Program-made: the position numbers and the translations under genes | The notes under the pieces: generated by a model | The model's database searches: none | Seen by the model: the letters and a program-made list of their open reading frames with translations, nothing else | Told to the model about the DNA's origin: nothing | Shown: positions 15,780 through 22,202 of the stretch, in pieces | How positions within the stretch are numbered: the stretch's first letter is position 1 | How the letters are laid out: every line of letters starts with the position of its first letter | IMG/VR virus record: IMGVR_UViG_3300023223_001795 | Location: 1 to 28,363 of that record | DNA length: 28,363 nt | Reading direction: 5' to 3' (one strand) | From: a virus

Positions 15780-15813
15780 AAAAAAAATAGCCCCTAACTC
15801 ATAATTAGGGGCT
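15780..15813 (-). terminator. Rho-independent terminator between minus-strand operons
   Basis: A 9-bp perfect stem (15789-15797 with 15805-15813, core CCCCTAA/TTAGGGG) with a 7-nt loop. On the minus strand it is followed by a run of seven T (plus-strand A run at 15781-15787). It separates the replication genes (15890-17088) from the downstream leftward genes, which then need readthrough or their own promoter. A short TTTATT on the other side could give weak function for the plus strand. Confidence 0.8.
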
Positions 15814-15889
15814 TTATTCCGTCAATACTTTGGCACTCACCAAATGGAATGGCTAAGTGTATAGCAATTAAAATGAAAATGGAAAAGAT

Positions 15890-16276
15890 CTATTTTCCGT
15901 CGGGACTGCCAGGTGGGTGGACTCCCAGGGTCTCCCATATTTTAGACATATGAGTCAAACCCTCATCATGGTTTTTAGGGTGTTTTTGGTTAAAATTGTC
16001 TGAATCCTCTTTTTTCTCCTTAGTCCAATCACTCTCCCTGATTTTAGCCCCGAGGCCTCTTAGCTCTTTTGGTGTGGGAGCAAACCTGAATGAATCTAGG
16101 GCCTCATTGACCAAATATTCAAATTTTTGTGGAGTATAGCCTTTGAAATTATTATAGATTCTCTCAAGTCTGTGGGCTCCATAGCATCCAGGCCACTCAC
16201 CTTTGGGTCCACCATTCTCTCCAGAGCCACACAATTTTGAAATAATTCTCTGAAAGTCAGGTTTCATCAGGGGCAT
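15890..16276 (-). CDS. Replication-module protein, 128 residues
   Basis: The ATG at 16276 overlaps the end of the initiator gene and has GAGGAC about 6 nt upstream. The N-terminal half (MKPDFQRIISKLCGSGENGG, then YGAHRLERIYNNFKGYTPQKFEYLVNEAL) is helical and resembles the helical domain found downstream of phage replication initiators. The C-terminal half is charged and probably disordered, with a Pro-rich end. The tight 10-bp overlap and shared terminator indicate a partner of the initiator, perhaps a helicase-loading accessory; there is no Walker motif, so it is not a DnaC-type ATPase. Confidence 0.55.
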   Translation of the reverse strand: MPLMKPDFQRIISKLCGSGENGGPKGEWPGCYGAHRLERIYNNFKGYTPQKFEYLVNEALDSFRFAPTPKELRGLGAKIRESDWTKEKKEDSDNFNQKHPKNHDEGLTHMSKIWETLGVHPPGSPDGK

Positions 16277-17088
16277 TTTTTGTCCTCTGGAATCAAGTGG
16301 AAAGGGTCCTGAGTCTTTTTCAGTTTTGTTGACATTTCTGGCTCAACTCCCTGTATATAGTCTTTCCAATGGCTTTGATTGATAAAAGTGCTCATATGCC
16401 AAGTGTGGGCGGGCTTCATGCTTTTTATATTGACCTCAGATTCATAGCTTTTGCAGGCCTCAATGAAATTTTGGAGCTGATTGGGTTTGATTTTTGCTTT
16501 GAAACACTCAAGTGAATACGTCCTTTTCCGGTGTCTGGGATAGGCAGCCCAAGCCAATTCAAATTCTTTTTCAGTGCAATTTATTGGTCGAGGTTTTGAA
16601 CTCTTTTTCTTTTCCTCTTCCTTTTCCTGTACCTTCTCCTTTACCTCTACCTGTACCTCTTCCTTTACCTGTGGGGTCTGTTGACCCTCACTCGACCCTC
16701 TACAGAGGGTCCCCCATGTGTTGATTAATACTCTACTTTCATCTGACAAACTACTGAGGTCAATACCCTCAACTAGAGAAGTCAATTTTTTCATAATTCC
16801 AAGGTGAGCTTTGTTTATTGGATTCAGATTTCCATATTGGAAAATAATAAATTGTGGAATGAGAAATTTGTCACCTCCAATATGACACACTCTCCCCCCT
16901 AATCTATCCAAATCCTCACGCACAATGTTATCCTTGAGATACGCAGAGACAATCACATCATCAAATTCAAAAAGTCCAACCGAGTCACACCGAGTGGTGG
17001 CATACAGCCATAATAATTTATGTTTTAGATCAAGTGAACGGAACCATTTTTGGTCCCAAATACCGGTATCAATAAAACGCTTGGACAC
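16267..17088 (-). CDS. Phage replication initiator / replisome organiser
   Basis: A 273-residue protein from GTG 17088 with AAGGA 5 nt upstream. Residues 1-110 form a winged-helix-like domain (DTGIWDQKWFRSLDLKHKLL, then TRCDSVGLFEFDD and GGDKFLIPQFIIFQYG), the pattern of phage replisome organisers. Residues 141-163 are a charged Lys/Glu/Val linker coded by DNA repeats. Residues 172-245 match the C-terminal helicase- or DNA-contacting domain (EFELAWAAYPRHRKR, then AHTWHMSTFINQSHWKDY). It should bind the origin and load the replicative helicase. As in lambda O-type genes, the origin may lie within the gene. It is the first gene of the leftward operon. Confidence 0.78.
   Translation of the reverse strand: MSKRFIDTGIWDQKWFRSLDLKHKLLWLYATTRCDSVGLFEFDDVIVSAYLKDNIVREDLDRLGGRVCHIGGDKFLIPQFIIFQYGNLNPINKAHLGIMKKLTSLVEGIDLSSLSDESRVLINTWGTLCRGSSEGQQTPQVKEEVQVEVKEKVQEKEEEKKKSSKPRPINCTEKEFELAWAAYPRHRKRTYSLECFKAKIKPNQLQNFIEACKSYESEVNIKSMKPAHTWHMSTFINQSHWKDYIQGVEPEMSTKLKKTQDPFHLIPEDKKCP
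16626..16670. repeat. Iteron-like direct repeats inside the initiator gene (candidate replication origin)
   Basis: Two 21-bp copies start at 16626 and 16650 (period 24 bp) and match at 19 of 21 positions; each has the core CCTGTACCT and ends CTTTACCT. More degenerate pyrimidine-rich units extend left to about 16602. They code the Lys/Glu/Val linker of the initiator. Known phage origins of the lambda type use iterons in the middle of the initiator gene, so this is a candidate ori; function is inferred. Confidence 0.55.
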
Positions 17089-17135
17089 AAATTTCCTTTT
17101 GATGAGTGAGTGAATTTCAATGTGATGGGTTTCAT
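17025..17135 (-). CDS. Possible 36-residue leader ORF overlapping the initiator start
   Basis: ATG at 17135 with a good AGGAG 5 nt upstream opens a 36-codon frame (MKPITLKFTHSSKG start) that runs past the GTG of the initiator in a different frame and stops at 17025. The protein has no recognisable features. It could set initiator translation through overlap, or be chance. Evidence is the ribosome-binding site only. Confidence 0.25.
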   Translation of the reverse strand: MKPITLKFTHSSKGNLCPSVLLIPVFGTKNGSVHLI

Positions 17136-17188
17136 TTCTCCTGTCTAGTGTGGTTTTTTTGATCTAAAGGACCACCTTATTTTCACCT

Positions 17189-17241
17189 ACCACATCATGA
17201 ATACATCAGATTGAGTGAAATGGTTTGCCACAAAATGTGGT
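17189..17241. promoter_or_regulatory. Divergent control region with CCACA inverted repeats
   Basis: The 199 bp between the leader ORF (17135) and the gene at 17335 hold no other credible ORF. ACCACAT at 17189-17195 is matched inverted by ATGTGGT at 17235-17241, and CCACA-AAA-TGTGG (17228-17240) is itself a perfect 13-bp inverted repeat. These look like operator sites for a repressor between divergent transcription units. The factor bound is unknown; the Xre protein at 18327 is one candidate. Confidence 0.4.
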
Positions 17242-17334
17242 GATTGAAAAACAGAAAATAAATTTTTTATCTACGTATATCCTAAGCAAGGAAACCATTG
17301 CCATGGGGCTCCCAGTGCGGTGTATACTATTTCT

Positions 17335-17523
17335 ATGGAATCACCTCCACCCAGGAAAAAAAAATTCACGCGAACTAAAAAAGTGGTTAAAATAGCGGAT
17401 TCACTGCAGAAACTTTCCAAAACTATCCACGGAATTAAGGAAATGGATTTAGATTTTGAAACCAAATTCTCATTAGCTGAATTGGCCATAGATGAGCAAA
17501 TAAAAACACTGCTAAAAAAATAA
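17335..17523 (+). CDS. Small basic protein, first rightward gene
   Basis: A 62-residue product (MESPPPRKKKF start) with a basic N-terminus and two predicted helices (VVKIADSLQKLSKTIHGIKEM and KFSLAELAIDEQIKTLLKK); no membrane segment. There is no Shine-Dalgarno. TATACT at 17323-17328 would place a transcription start near the ATG, so a leaderless message is possible. A GTG at 17320 is in frame but also lacks a site. Nucleic-acid binding is a guess from charge. Confidence 0.45.
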   Translation: MESPPPRKKKFTRTKKVVKIADSLQKLSKTIHGIKEMDLDFETKFSLAELAIDEQIKTLLKK

Positions 17524-17702
17524 TTTTGACAAACCGGAATAATTGAGAGACCTAAAAAGCATAGGAATGCTGGTGAGTGGGGATGATCTCCCACAACAAA
17601 TTCCCAATAGCTCCGTCCAGTGGCAGGCTATTTGAGCAGTCCGGGCAAATTATTGTCAGGTGGGGGAGTCACCAAAAGCCGGATTAAAAGTCCCATTGGA
17701 AT
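17524..17702 (+). ncRNA. Structured untranslated stretch, possible small RNA or 3' leader
   Basis: No credible ORF is present in this 179-bp stretch. It holds successive inverted repeats: AGCAT/ATGCT around a 4-nt loop (about 17558-17571), GTGGG/CCCAC (about 17576-17593), AATAGC/GCTATT (17606-17632) and a GGTG/CACC pair near 17660, and it ends directly before a terminator. A TTGACA at 17526 could be a -35 box but no good -10 follows. It may be a small RNA or the 3' untranslated part of the previous gene's message. Confidence 0.3.
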
Positions 17703-17722
17703 GGCCAGGAAACTGGCCTTTT
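17703..17722 (+). terminator. Rho-independent terminator (GAAA tetraloop)
   Basis: GGCCAG (17703-17708), GAAA loop, CTGGCC (17713-17718), then TTTTC and further T-rich sequence. A perfect 6-bp stem with a GNRA loop. It ends the unit to its left and insulates the gene at 17797. Confidence 0.7.
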
Positions 17723-17796
17723 CATTTTTCACTTCAAAAATTCAATGCTAGGATATTGTATATTTGAAACTCAAACTCTGAAAGGGAGGGCTGAAA

Positions 17797-18120
17797 ATGA
17801 ATAAAATCTGTATTTTACTCATTGCCTTGTTTGCCTTATCTGGCTACATGGCGATGACTGAAAGAATCCTCATCCTAGAAACCGGCGGTATTATCACTGA
17901 GATTTCTATGATGGGCCTTGATCTTATTGGGGAAATGGATTCCATTTCAACCAATGACTTCATTGGCCACCGAAAACAAAAAAGAAAAAATTTAACCATG
18001 GAGCTCACCTCTATAAAACTGGCAGAGCCAGTCCTATATGGCAGGTCGGGACATCCAATGAGCCTAAAACTCAATTCAAAGAGGCGGACTTTCAGCCCTG
18101 TTCTGAAATTTCCCACTTAA
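17797..18120 (+). CDS. Signal-peptide small protein, moron-like unit
   Basis: A 107-residue protein with a very strong GGGAGGG site before the ATG. Residues 1-19 form a typical export signal or membrane anchor (MNKICILLIALFALSGYMA); the rest is basic and polar with IGHRKQKRKNLTMEL in the middle. It is flanked by terminators at 17703-17722 and 18145-18175, so it is a single-gene unit with its own AT-rich promoter region (17725-17785). Terminator-gene-terminator cassettes in phages are often morons that modify the host, for example by superinfection exclusion. No family recognised; the opposite strand is also open, so coding is likely but unproven. Confidence 0.55.
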   Translation: MNKICILLIALFALSGYMAMTERILILETGGIITEISMMGLDLIGEMDSISTNDFIGHRKQKRKNLTMELTSIKLAEPVLYGRSGHPMSLKLNSKRRTFSPVLKFPT

Positions 18121-18144
18121 ATGTTTTATACATATTGACTTCCC

Positions 18145-18175
18145 AAAGGGCAGACTCGACATCTGCCCTTTTTTT
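18145..18175 (+). terminator. Rho-independent terminator
   Basis: AAAGGGCAGA (18145-18154), 7-nt loop, TCTGCCCTTT (18162-18171), with a T run over 18169-18175. A perfect 10-bp stem 24 bp after the moron-like gene. It is the strongest terminator in the window. Confidence 0.9.
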
Positions 18176-18177
18176 GT

Positions 18178-18253
18178 GTAGAATCTTGAATAATTCTACG
18201 CCATAGAATCGTCCAGGAGGTCAATGGGGATGAGACAATAAACACTCCCCATT
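18178..18253 (+). promoter_or_regulatory. Inverted repeats and a micro-ORF upstream of the early operon
   Basis: GTAGAAT/ATTCTAC (18178-18199 region) is a 7-bp inverted repeat with an 8-nt spacer; TAGAATC recurs at 18204. AATGGGGA (18223-18230) pairs with TCCCCATT (18246-18253). Between them a perfect AGGAGG (18215-18220) precedes a five-codon frame (18224-18241). The pairing would hide that start codon. This may be the operator and leader region for the early operon. Confidence 0.4.
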
Positions 18254-18326
18254 CTATAAAAATTTCCCACTTGATTTCTAATTCACCTCTATGCTAAGTC
18301 CTCATAGTCAATATTTTGGAGAGAAA

Positions 18327-18563
18327 ATGGAACCGATTTCACAGGTAGAATTAGCCATTGGCCGCGCAATACGCAGAGCCAGAATCAAAGCAAAAATATC
18401 ACAGTCACAATTAGCTCCACTCATTGGGCTCCCTCAATCAGGCCTTTCCAAGATTGAGTCTGGAAAACAATACATGTTATTTTCCACCGCTTTGCTTTTG
18501 AAAAGAGAAATCGGGTTCATATTAGGCAGGGTGAAATGGCCGCAAGTGGAGAATTTGAAATGA
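18327..18563 (+). CDS. Xre/Cro-type HTH regulator
   Basis: A 78-residue protein. The ATG at 18327 has GGAG 8 nt upstream; an in-frame ATG at 18291 adds 12 residues without a site. Residues 9-47 form an HTH_3 domain: IGRAIRRARIKAKISQSQLA, then LIGLPQSGLSKIESGKQ, with the usual Gln-Ser recognition helix and SKIESG. There is no C-terminal protease or dimerisation domain, so it is Cro-like or an antitoxin-type regulator. It is the first gene of the early operon and probably binds the inverted repeats upstream. Confidence 0.78.
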   Translation: MEPISQVELAIGRAIRRARIKAKISQSQLAPLIGLPQSGLSKIESGKQYMLFSTALLLKREIGFILGRVKWPQVENLK

Positions 18564-18991
18564 AAAGCAAAATCTATGTAGCCTCGAGTTGGAGAAATCC
18601 CAAACAACTTGAAATAGTGAGTCTCCTTAAGAGTGAGGGCTATGAGGTCTATGATTTTAGAAACCCTGCCAAGGGAGACAACGGATTTCATTGGTCTGAA
18701 ATTGACCCTAACTGGAAATCATGGACACCGGAGCAATACAATCAATACTTAGACCACCCTCTGGCTCAAAAAGGGTTTGCCACTGATTTTGCAGCTATGT
18801 GTTGGGCAGATATTTTTGTTGGCGTGATGCCGTTTGGTCGGAGTGCATCCTTAGAAATGGGATGGGCAGTGGGTCAGGAAAAGAGGACTATCCTACTATT
18901 GGAAACTGGTGAGCCTGAATTGATGGTGAAAATGATGGATTACATTTGTTGCAATGAAACTGATCTATTGAAATTTTTAAGTGGAGAGTGA
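18560..18991 (+). CDS. Nucleoside 2-deoxyribosyltransferase-like protein
   Basis: A 143-residue protein. The ATG at 18560 overlaps the preceding stop and has GGAG 9 nt upstream; an in-frame ATG at 18536 lies inside the regulator gene. Family pattern: KIYVASSWRN at the N-terminus (phosphate/sugar-binding loop), a VYDFRNP segment, ATDFAAMCWAD, then GRSASLEMGWAVG with the catalytic-type Glu99. The fold is Rossmann-like and members move a deoxyribose between bases or hydrolyse nucleotides; substrate cannot be told. In a phage it may salvage or remodel deoxynucleotides. Confidence 0.78.
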   Translation: MKSKIYVASSWRNPKQLEIVSLLKSEGYEVYDFRNPAKGDNGFHWSEIDPNWKSWTPEQYNQYLDHPLAQKGFATDFAAMCWADIFVGVMPFGRSASLEMGWAVGQEKRTILLLETGEPELMVKMMDYICCNETDLLKFLSGE

Positions 18992-18992
18992 A

Positions 18993-19334
18993 ATGAAAGT
19001 ATTCAAAAAAATCATGTGGATGGTTATATGGTCAATTATTTTTTTGGTGGCAGCTCTATTGGCTAATGTTTGGCAGGTGAAAAAATCCAAATCATCACTC
19101 ATTACTTTTGGCAATGAGGTCAATAAATCTAATTCATTACTGATTATCAAAAATAAGGACTTTAACCATTGTGTGGAAATCCCTAGAGAGGAAATATCAA
19201 AATACGTGACACCAGCAGTAGGGATATTCAAAATGTCAATGTGTTCAAAGTCGGCTGATGACCTAAAAAAACAACTTAAGGCCATGAAACCAAAGTCTCA
19301 GCCAATCTTTAGAGGTTGGCCAGCAAATGATTGA
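18993..19334 (+). CDS. Single-pass membrane protein, 113 residues
   Basis: ATG at 18993 with GGAGAG 6 nt upstream (a GTG at 18981 is in frame). Residues 5-30 hold one membrane helix (IMWMVIWSIIFLVAALLAN), the remainder is a polar domain with two Cys (HCVEIP and MCSKSAD). Topology suggests the domain faces the periplasm. Function unknown; membrane proteins in phage early operons often act in exclusion. Confidence 0.58.
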   Translation: MKVFKKIMWMVIWSIIFLVAALLANVWQVKKSKSSLITFGNEVNKSNSLLIIKNKDFNHCVEIPREEISKYVTPAVGIFKMSMCSKSADDLKKQLKAMKPKSQPIFRGWPAND

Positions 19335-19360
19335 TTTAGCTACAGCGAGGGCAAAAATAA

Positions 19361-19825
19361 ATGGCATATGCTGAAAAAACATCAGTTTCTAGCTCAAAAA
19401 GCAGAGCTGAAATAGAAAAACTCCTGACAAACTATGGGGCATCTGAGTTTGCATATGGATGGGGAAAGGACCACGCCATTATTGGATTTAAGATGGAGAA
19501 TCGAAAAGTAAAATATTTGCTACCATTGCCTGCAAAGGATTCCAATGAGGTGGTCTACACTAATCACGCATACCGTAAACAGAGGTCCAAAGAATCACAA
19601 GAAAAAGCATTTGAGCAATTAGCCAGGACAAAATGGAGAGCTCTTTTTATTGTTCTAAAGGCCAAATTTGTAGCAATTGAGGCAGGTATCACCTGTTTTG
19701 AGGATGAATTCATGGCCAATATACTTTTGCCCAATGGAAAAACTGTGGGGACATTAATGAAACCACAAATTGAAAGTGCGTATAACTCAGGGCAAATGCC
19801 TCCTCTTTTAGAGTGGAAACAATGA
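19361..19825 (+). CDS. Conserved phage early protein, 154 residues
   Basis: Starts MAYAEKTSVSSSKSRAEIEK, then a GASEFAYGWGKDHAIIGFKM segment, a KYLLPLPAKDS stretch, a basic helix with RTKWRALFIVLKAKFVAIE and an acidic ITCFEDEFMANILLPNG. From memory this arrangement recurs in many phage early regions, often near recombination or replication genes, with no assigned function. GAGGG lies about 10 nt upstream. The stop overlaps the next ATG. Confidence 0.68.
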   Translation: MAYAEKTSVSSSKSRAEIEKLLTNYGASEFAYGWGKDHAIIGFKMENRKVKYLLPLPAKDSNEVVYTNHAYRKQRSKESQEKAFEQLARTKWRALFIVLKAKFVAIEAGITCFEDEFMANILLPNGKTVGTLMKPQIESAYNSGQMPPLLEWKQ

Positions 19826-20031
19826 CGCACCTATATGGAAAACGCTCAGTGTCAGGATATTTGTGCCCTGAATTGAAAGATGATTTTAGACAGAAATGCA
19901 CAGCTATGAAAACATCCCAGGCTGCGGTTATAAGTGAATTGGTTATGATTTGGTGTGATGAGATGTGGAGTGATTGGATACCTAGACCAAGCAATAATCA
20001 GTATCAGCATTTTATAGGAGAGAGAGAATGA
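19822..20031 (+). CDS. Possible ribbon-helix-helix protein
   Basis: A 69-residue protein starting at the ATG that overlaps the previous stop (ATGA). SVSGYLCPELKDDFRQKCTA, then KTSQAAVISELVMIWCDEM, follows a CopG/Arc-like strand-helix-helix layout in which a short strand pairs in a dimer. The last 15 residues are polar. Candidate transcription regulator. Confidence 0.5.
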   Translation: MTHLYGKRSVSGYLCPELKDDFRQKCTAMKTSQAAVISELVMIWCDEMWSDWIPRPSNNQYQHFIGERE

Positions 20032-20234
20032 GTAAGCACTATTCTGAATGTGGCATGTGTGGTGGAAAAGAGTGGATGACTCTTGAGGGAAATCCTCTAG
20101 ATAAAATGCAAACCCTAGTGGCTCCGTGTCTTGGATGCTCATCAACAAAAAACCTCAATGAAATCCAAGACAGGAGAGGGATTAAATTAGTCAGAAATGA
20201 CCAACTAGATTGGGTGGAGGTGAAAACCCAATGA
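20028..20234 (+). CDS. Small zinc-ribbon-like protein
   Basis: A 68-residue protein with two Cys pairs, CGMC at about 8-11 and CLGC at about 34-37, separated by 22 residues, which fits a zinc ribbon. GGAGAG lies before the ATG and the start overlaps the previous stop. No family name. Confidence 0.58.
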   Translation: MSKHYSECGMCGGKEWMTLEGNPLDKMQTLVAPCLGCSSTKNLNEIQDRRGIKLVRNDQLDWVEVKTQ

Positions 20235-20575
20235 GCTATAAGCCTAAAGTCCATTTCCTCACACCAGGTGATGATAAAACACAATGCGGTTGGTCAGGCC
20301 CAAATATCTTATTTGATGAAAACCCAGAGAATGTGAATTGTCAGCGTTGCCACACCAATTTGAGAAAAATCGATGGGAAGTGGTGGCTTGACTGCACCTA
20401 TTATGATTCGTGCACTGGATGCTTTGAGTCAGAGGATGGCCAACCAATGGGCGGAGGATACCGTATGCACAAGAAACACCATTGCTATGTTGGCCATGGT
20501 TGTCTTGAATGTGGAGGCCATGGGGTGACCAAGAGAGTTGTCGGAGTCCCAATAGATGAAATGAGGCCTAAATGA
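20231..20575 (+). CDS. Cys-rich zinc-binding protein, 114 residues
   Basis: The ATG at 20231 overlaps the preceding stop and GGAGGTG lies about 10 nt upstream. Cys/His clusters: CQRC near residue 36, CTYYDSCTGC near 56-65, then HKKHHC and CLEC near 80-92, enough for two metal sites. GWSGPNI and PMGGGYRMHKKH are further features. Likely a small nucleic-acid- or protein-binding zinc protein. Confidence 0.58.
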   Translation: MSYKPKVHFLTPGDDKTQCGWSGPNILFDENPENVNCQRCHTNLRKIDGKWWLDCTYYDSCTGCFESEDGQPMGGGYRMHKKHHCYVGHGCLECGGHGVTKRVVGVPIDEMRPK

Positions 20576-21234
20576 TTAAGGAAAGACCTATTCTATTTAG
20601 CACTGAAATGGTGAAAGCGATTGTAGAGGGCAGGAAAACCCTAACTAGGAGAGTGATTAAGAATAAAGAGTATTTATCTATGTTAAATAGTGGGTTTACT
20701 CCAGATAATATAGAACACCCAGAAGAGGACACATATTGTCCATTCGGATTAAAAAAAGACAGATTATGGGTGAGAGAGACTTTCAAATATGAGTATTCAC
20801 ATGGGGTTGGTGAGAGTGGAGAGGAGCTTGAATCACTAAATATCTCCTATAAGGCCCCAGGTCCAAAATGGCCTGCCACATACCCAGGTGACGATATTGT
20901 AATACCAGATAGGTCAGGATATACACCCTCTATTTTTATGCCTTTATGGGCCAGTAGACTTAAACTTGAAATCATTAATGTGAGAGTTCAGAGACTCAAA
21001 GAAATTTCTGAAAGTGATGCCATAAAAGAGGGTATTGAGCCATTGCCATCAAAACGAGGCTTTTACAATCCGATGGGAGGTGGGCATGGGTCTGTGCATC
21101 TGGGTTATTATGAAACTGCCAAAAATGCCTTTGCAGACCTATGGGACAAGATCAATTTCAAACGAGGTTTTGGTTGGGAAAAAGACCCATGGGTGTGGGT
21201 CATTGAATTCAAGAGGGTAGAGGAGAACTCATGA
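20572..21234 (+). CDS. ASCH/PUA-like phage protein
   Basis: A 220-residue protein overlapping the previous gene by 4 bp. The N-terminus RPILFSTEMVKAIVEGRKT followed by LTRRV is the hallmark of the phage ASCH/PUA-like family, with RLWVRETF, the PSIFMPLWASRLKLEI stretch and a C-terminal DPWVWVIEFKRV. PUA-like domains bind RNA or modified bases. In phages these genes are common in early regions with unknown substrate. Length is normal for the family. Confidence 0.82.
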   Translation: MIKERPILFSTEMVKAIVEGRKTLTRRVIKNKEYLSMLNSGFTPDNIEHPEEDTYCPFGLKKDRLWVRETFKYEYSHGVGESGEELESLNISYKAPGPKWPATYPGDDIVIPDRSGYTPSIFMPLWASRLKLEIINVRVQRLKEISESDAIKEGIEPLPSKRGFYNPMGGGHGSVHLGYYETAKNAFADLWDKINFKRGFGWEKDPWVWVIEFKRVEENS

Positions 21235-21413
21235 AAAGTGACTTGATTTTCAGACGGCGGGCTATTTTATTTTTAGTTTTTGTCTCCATTGCACTAGGTT
21301 TGGCCGTCCATGATAGGTATTCGGCAGCACACTTACTGCTAGACGCTTTCATATTTGCATTGGCTGCAGGTATTGGATTAACCAGGGGAGACAATGAAAA
21401 ATCTAGTGATTGA
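21231..21413 (+). CDS. Small two-helix membrane protein
   Basis: A 60-residue protein, start overlapping the preceding stop. Hydrophobic segments at about 11-26 (ILFLVFVSIALGLAV) and 33-50 (AAHLLLDAFIFALAAGIGL), a basic FRRR before the first. No family recognised. Confidence 0.55.
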   Translation: MKSDLIFRRRAILFLVFVSIALGLAVHDRYSAAHLLLDAFIFALAAGIGLTRGDNEKSSD

Positions 21414-21549
21414 AAAACGGTATTTAGAGAGTGATTGGAAAAACCTCAAAAATCTAAGGAATAGAGCCAAGAGGGGAAAAATTCCAAGGTATAGGTTTCA
21501 CCAGGCCATAAAAGATGCAAAACGCAGAAAAATGAGAGGCCAAAAATGA
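21394..21549 (+). CDS. Small basic protein, 51 residues
   Basis: A frame shorter than usual cut-offs: ATG at 21394 with GGGGAG 4-5 nt upstream, overlapping the membrane gene by 20 bp, and a stop overlapping the next start (ATGA at 21546). Starts MKNLVIEKRYLESDW and continues as a helical, strongly basic chain ending MRGQK. The good site and the chained overlaps on both sides make it a real gene; nucleic-acid binding is likely from charge. Confidence 0.6.
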   Translation: MKNLVIEKRYLESDWKNLKNLRNRAKRGKIPRYRFHQAIKDAKRRKMRGQK

Positions 21550-22202
21550 ATAAATCAAAAATAGAGTGGTGTGACTACACATGGAACCCCATCACAGGAT
21601 GCCACTTTGGCTGTAATTACTGCTATGCGGAGAAAATAGCTTTGCGATTCACTGGCCATTTCAAATATGAATTCCACCCTAATAGGCTCCTGACACCACT
21701 GACCAAAAAGAAATCAAGTATAGTTTTTGTCGGCTCAATGGCAGATGTATTTGGAAATTGGGTTCCAGATGAAATCATTCAAGTGATTCTAGAGGTAGCC
21801 AGATTTGCAAGTCACCACACATTCCTATTTCTCACTAAAAACCCTAAAAGATTCAAGGAGTTCTATTTCTCAGAAAATTGTTGGATTGGGTTCTCAGCAT
21901 GTAATCAGGAGGATTATAACAAGAGATTCAAGGACAGCCTTGGTGGGGTGGGCCCCAGAAATAGATTTGTGTCATTGGAGCCCATTCAGGAAAAAATCAT
22001 TTTTGGAAACAAAGTTGACTGGGTAATAGTGGGCCAAGAGACAGGAAACCGGAAAGCCCGAATCAAAGCAGACCCAGAATGGACAGAATCCATTGTCAAT
22101 TGGTGTGCCTCTGAGGAGATTCCTTTATTTTTAAAAGACAATTTGAATCATCCAGATAAAATTCAGCATTTCCCTCATAAAATCAAAGAGTTGGTCTTAT
22201 GA
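21546..22202 (+). CDS. Phage Gp37/Gp68-like radical-SAM-type protein (DUF5131)
   Basis: A 218-residue protein. The N-terminus KIEWCDYTWNPITGCHFGCN, then YCYAE, has the C-x3-C-x2-C cluster (Cys19, Cys23, Cys26) that binds a 4Fe-4S centre in radical SAM enzymes. NPITGC and the later VGSMADVFGNW, FLFLTKNPKRF and VDWVIVGQETG are hallmarks of the Gp37/Gp68 family. The substrate is unknown; a DNA-, RNA- or nucleotide-modifying role has been suggested for the family. It sits between chained early genes. Confidence 0.85.
   Translation: MNKSKIEWCDYTWNPITGCHFGCNYCYAEKIALRFTGHFKYEFHPNRLLTPLTKKKSSIVFVGSMADVFGNWVPDEIIQVILEVARFASHHTFLFLTKNPKRFKEFYFSENCWIGFSACNQEDYNKRFKDSLGGVGPRNRFVSLEPIQEKIIFGNKVDWVIVGQETGNRKARIKADPEWTESIVNWCASEEIPLFLKDNLNHPDKIQHFPHKIKELVL

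Noticed and set aside
17271-17594. 107-codon minus-strand frame in the control region.
   Set aside because: No start context, and it overlaps the structured stretch and the small rightward gene; composition is not gene-like.
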